This document shows, piece by piece, positions 63,922-64,000 of a DNA stretch of 64,000 nucleotides. Below the pieces are notes generated by a model. The model was given only the letters and a program-made list of their open reading frames with translations. It was not told the origin of the DNA and made no database searches. The translations under genes were made by a program, and so were the position numbers. The DNA comes from Niabella soli DSM 19437. Lineage in GTDB: Bacteria; Bacteroidota; Bacteroidia; Chitinophagales; Chitinophagaceae. Every line of letters starts with the position of its first letter. Within the stretch, counting starts at the first letter, position 1. The stretch is taken from assembly GCF_000243115.2 (NCBI RefSeq), contig NZ_CP007035.1, positions 2,356,001 to 2,420,000 on the forward strand. Direction: 5' to 3'.

Positions 63922-64000
63922 ATGATTTATATAACGCAGTTGATCTATATAAAAGGCGGACAGGAAGAGGTATTCAATCAGTTTGAAGCCATTGCGATTC
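63922..64000 (+). CDS. DUF1330-like protein, partial
   Basis: From the ATG at 63922 the frame stays open to the window edge and reads MIYITQLIYIKGGQEEVFNQ and on. This resembles the start of the DUF1330 small ferredoxin-fold family. Too short for more; the rest lies beyond the window. Confidence 0.5.
   Translation, partial: MIYITQLIYIKGGQEEVFNQFEAIAI

Noticed and set aside
1-64000. CRISPR arrays, insertion sequences, tRNA or rRNA genes
   Set aside because: No regularly spaced direct repeats with unique spacers, no transposase, and no tRNA- or rRNA-like stretch was recognised in the intergenic spaces.

Overview
The window reads as a chromosomal segment of a Bacteroidota bacterium, most likely a terrestrial or freshwater relative of the Chitinophagaceae. 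This is inferred from three SusC/SusD pairs, lipoproteins of the SusE position, the small acidic DUF2795-type protein, -7 elements resembling TAnnTTTG, and the housekeeping gene set. No species can be named from sequence reading alone. I see no rRNA, tRNA, CRISPR array, transposase or phage gene.

About 1-48600 is one large carbohydrate-utilisation region, almost all on the minus strand. Block A (22348 down to 1, running off the left edge) holds SusC1, SusD1, a fasciclin-like lipoprotein, GH2, GH95, GH31, a PL5/PL38-type lyase, GH29, GH88, a jelly-roll lyase-like lipoprotein, a PL6 lyase, a second GH29 and a cut-off GH28. A GH28-like beta-helix enzyme at 22651-25470 diverges from SusC1. Block B (28388 down to 25664) is an AraC-type regulator, a PQQ-type sugar dehydrogenase and a c-type cytochrome. 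Block C (41157 down to 28901) is GH105, SusC2, SusD2, a six-hairpin glycosidase-like protein, GH36 and a GH28 with a twin-arginine leader. Block D (48575 down to 41444) is SusC3, SusD3 and two surface-glycan-binding-type lipoproteins (DUF4959/DUF5000 and DUF4998).

Read together, the lyases (PL6, PL5/PL38-like, jelly-roll) and GH28 enzymes would cut uronate-containing backbones, GH88 and GH105 would remove the unsaturated uronates the lyases leave, and GH29, GH95, GH2, GH31 and GH36 would strip fucose/L-galactose, beta-galactose, and alpha-linked glucose/xylose and galactose side chains. No sulfatase is present, which argues against sulfated marine fucoidan or ulvan. Pectic rhamnogalacturonan with fucosylated side chains, a plant mucilage or gum, or a fucose- and glucuronate-rich fungal or microbial polysaccharide are all possible.

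The most interesting non-coding signal is a shared promoter layout upstream of SusC1, GH105 and SusC3: an AT-rich 15-bp box, exactly 40 bp, then CAATA (TATTG on the coding strand) inside a TAnnATTG -7 element. The AraC gene is the only transcription regulator in the window. A plus-strand terminator with no gene before it, in the gap beside that regulator, may end a small RNA.

From 48900 to 64000 the content is housekeeping and mixed in strand: dnaX, a FrnE-type oxidoreductase, a DUF2795 protein, a LolD-type ATPase, a PduO-type adenosyltransferase, a MacB-type ATPase, gatC, anmK, upp, gdhA, an RsmI-like methyltransferase, a GNAT protein, argG, a cupin and the start of a DUF1330-like gene. Several intergenic spaces carry short hairpin-rich, dispersed-repeat-like sequences, including three tandem 25-bp units that run into the GH31 stop codon.
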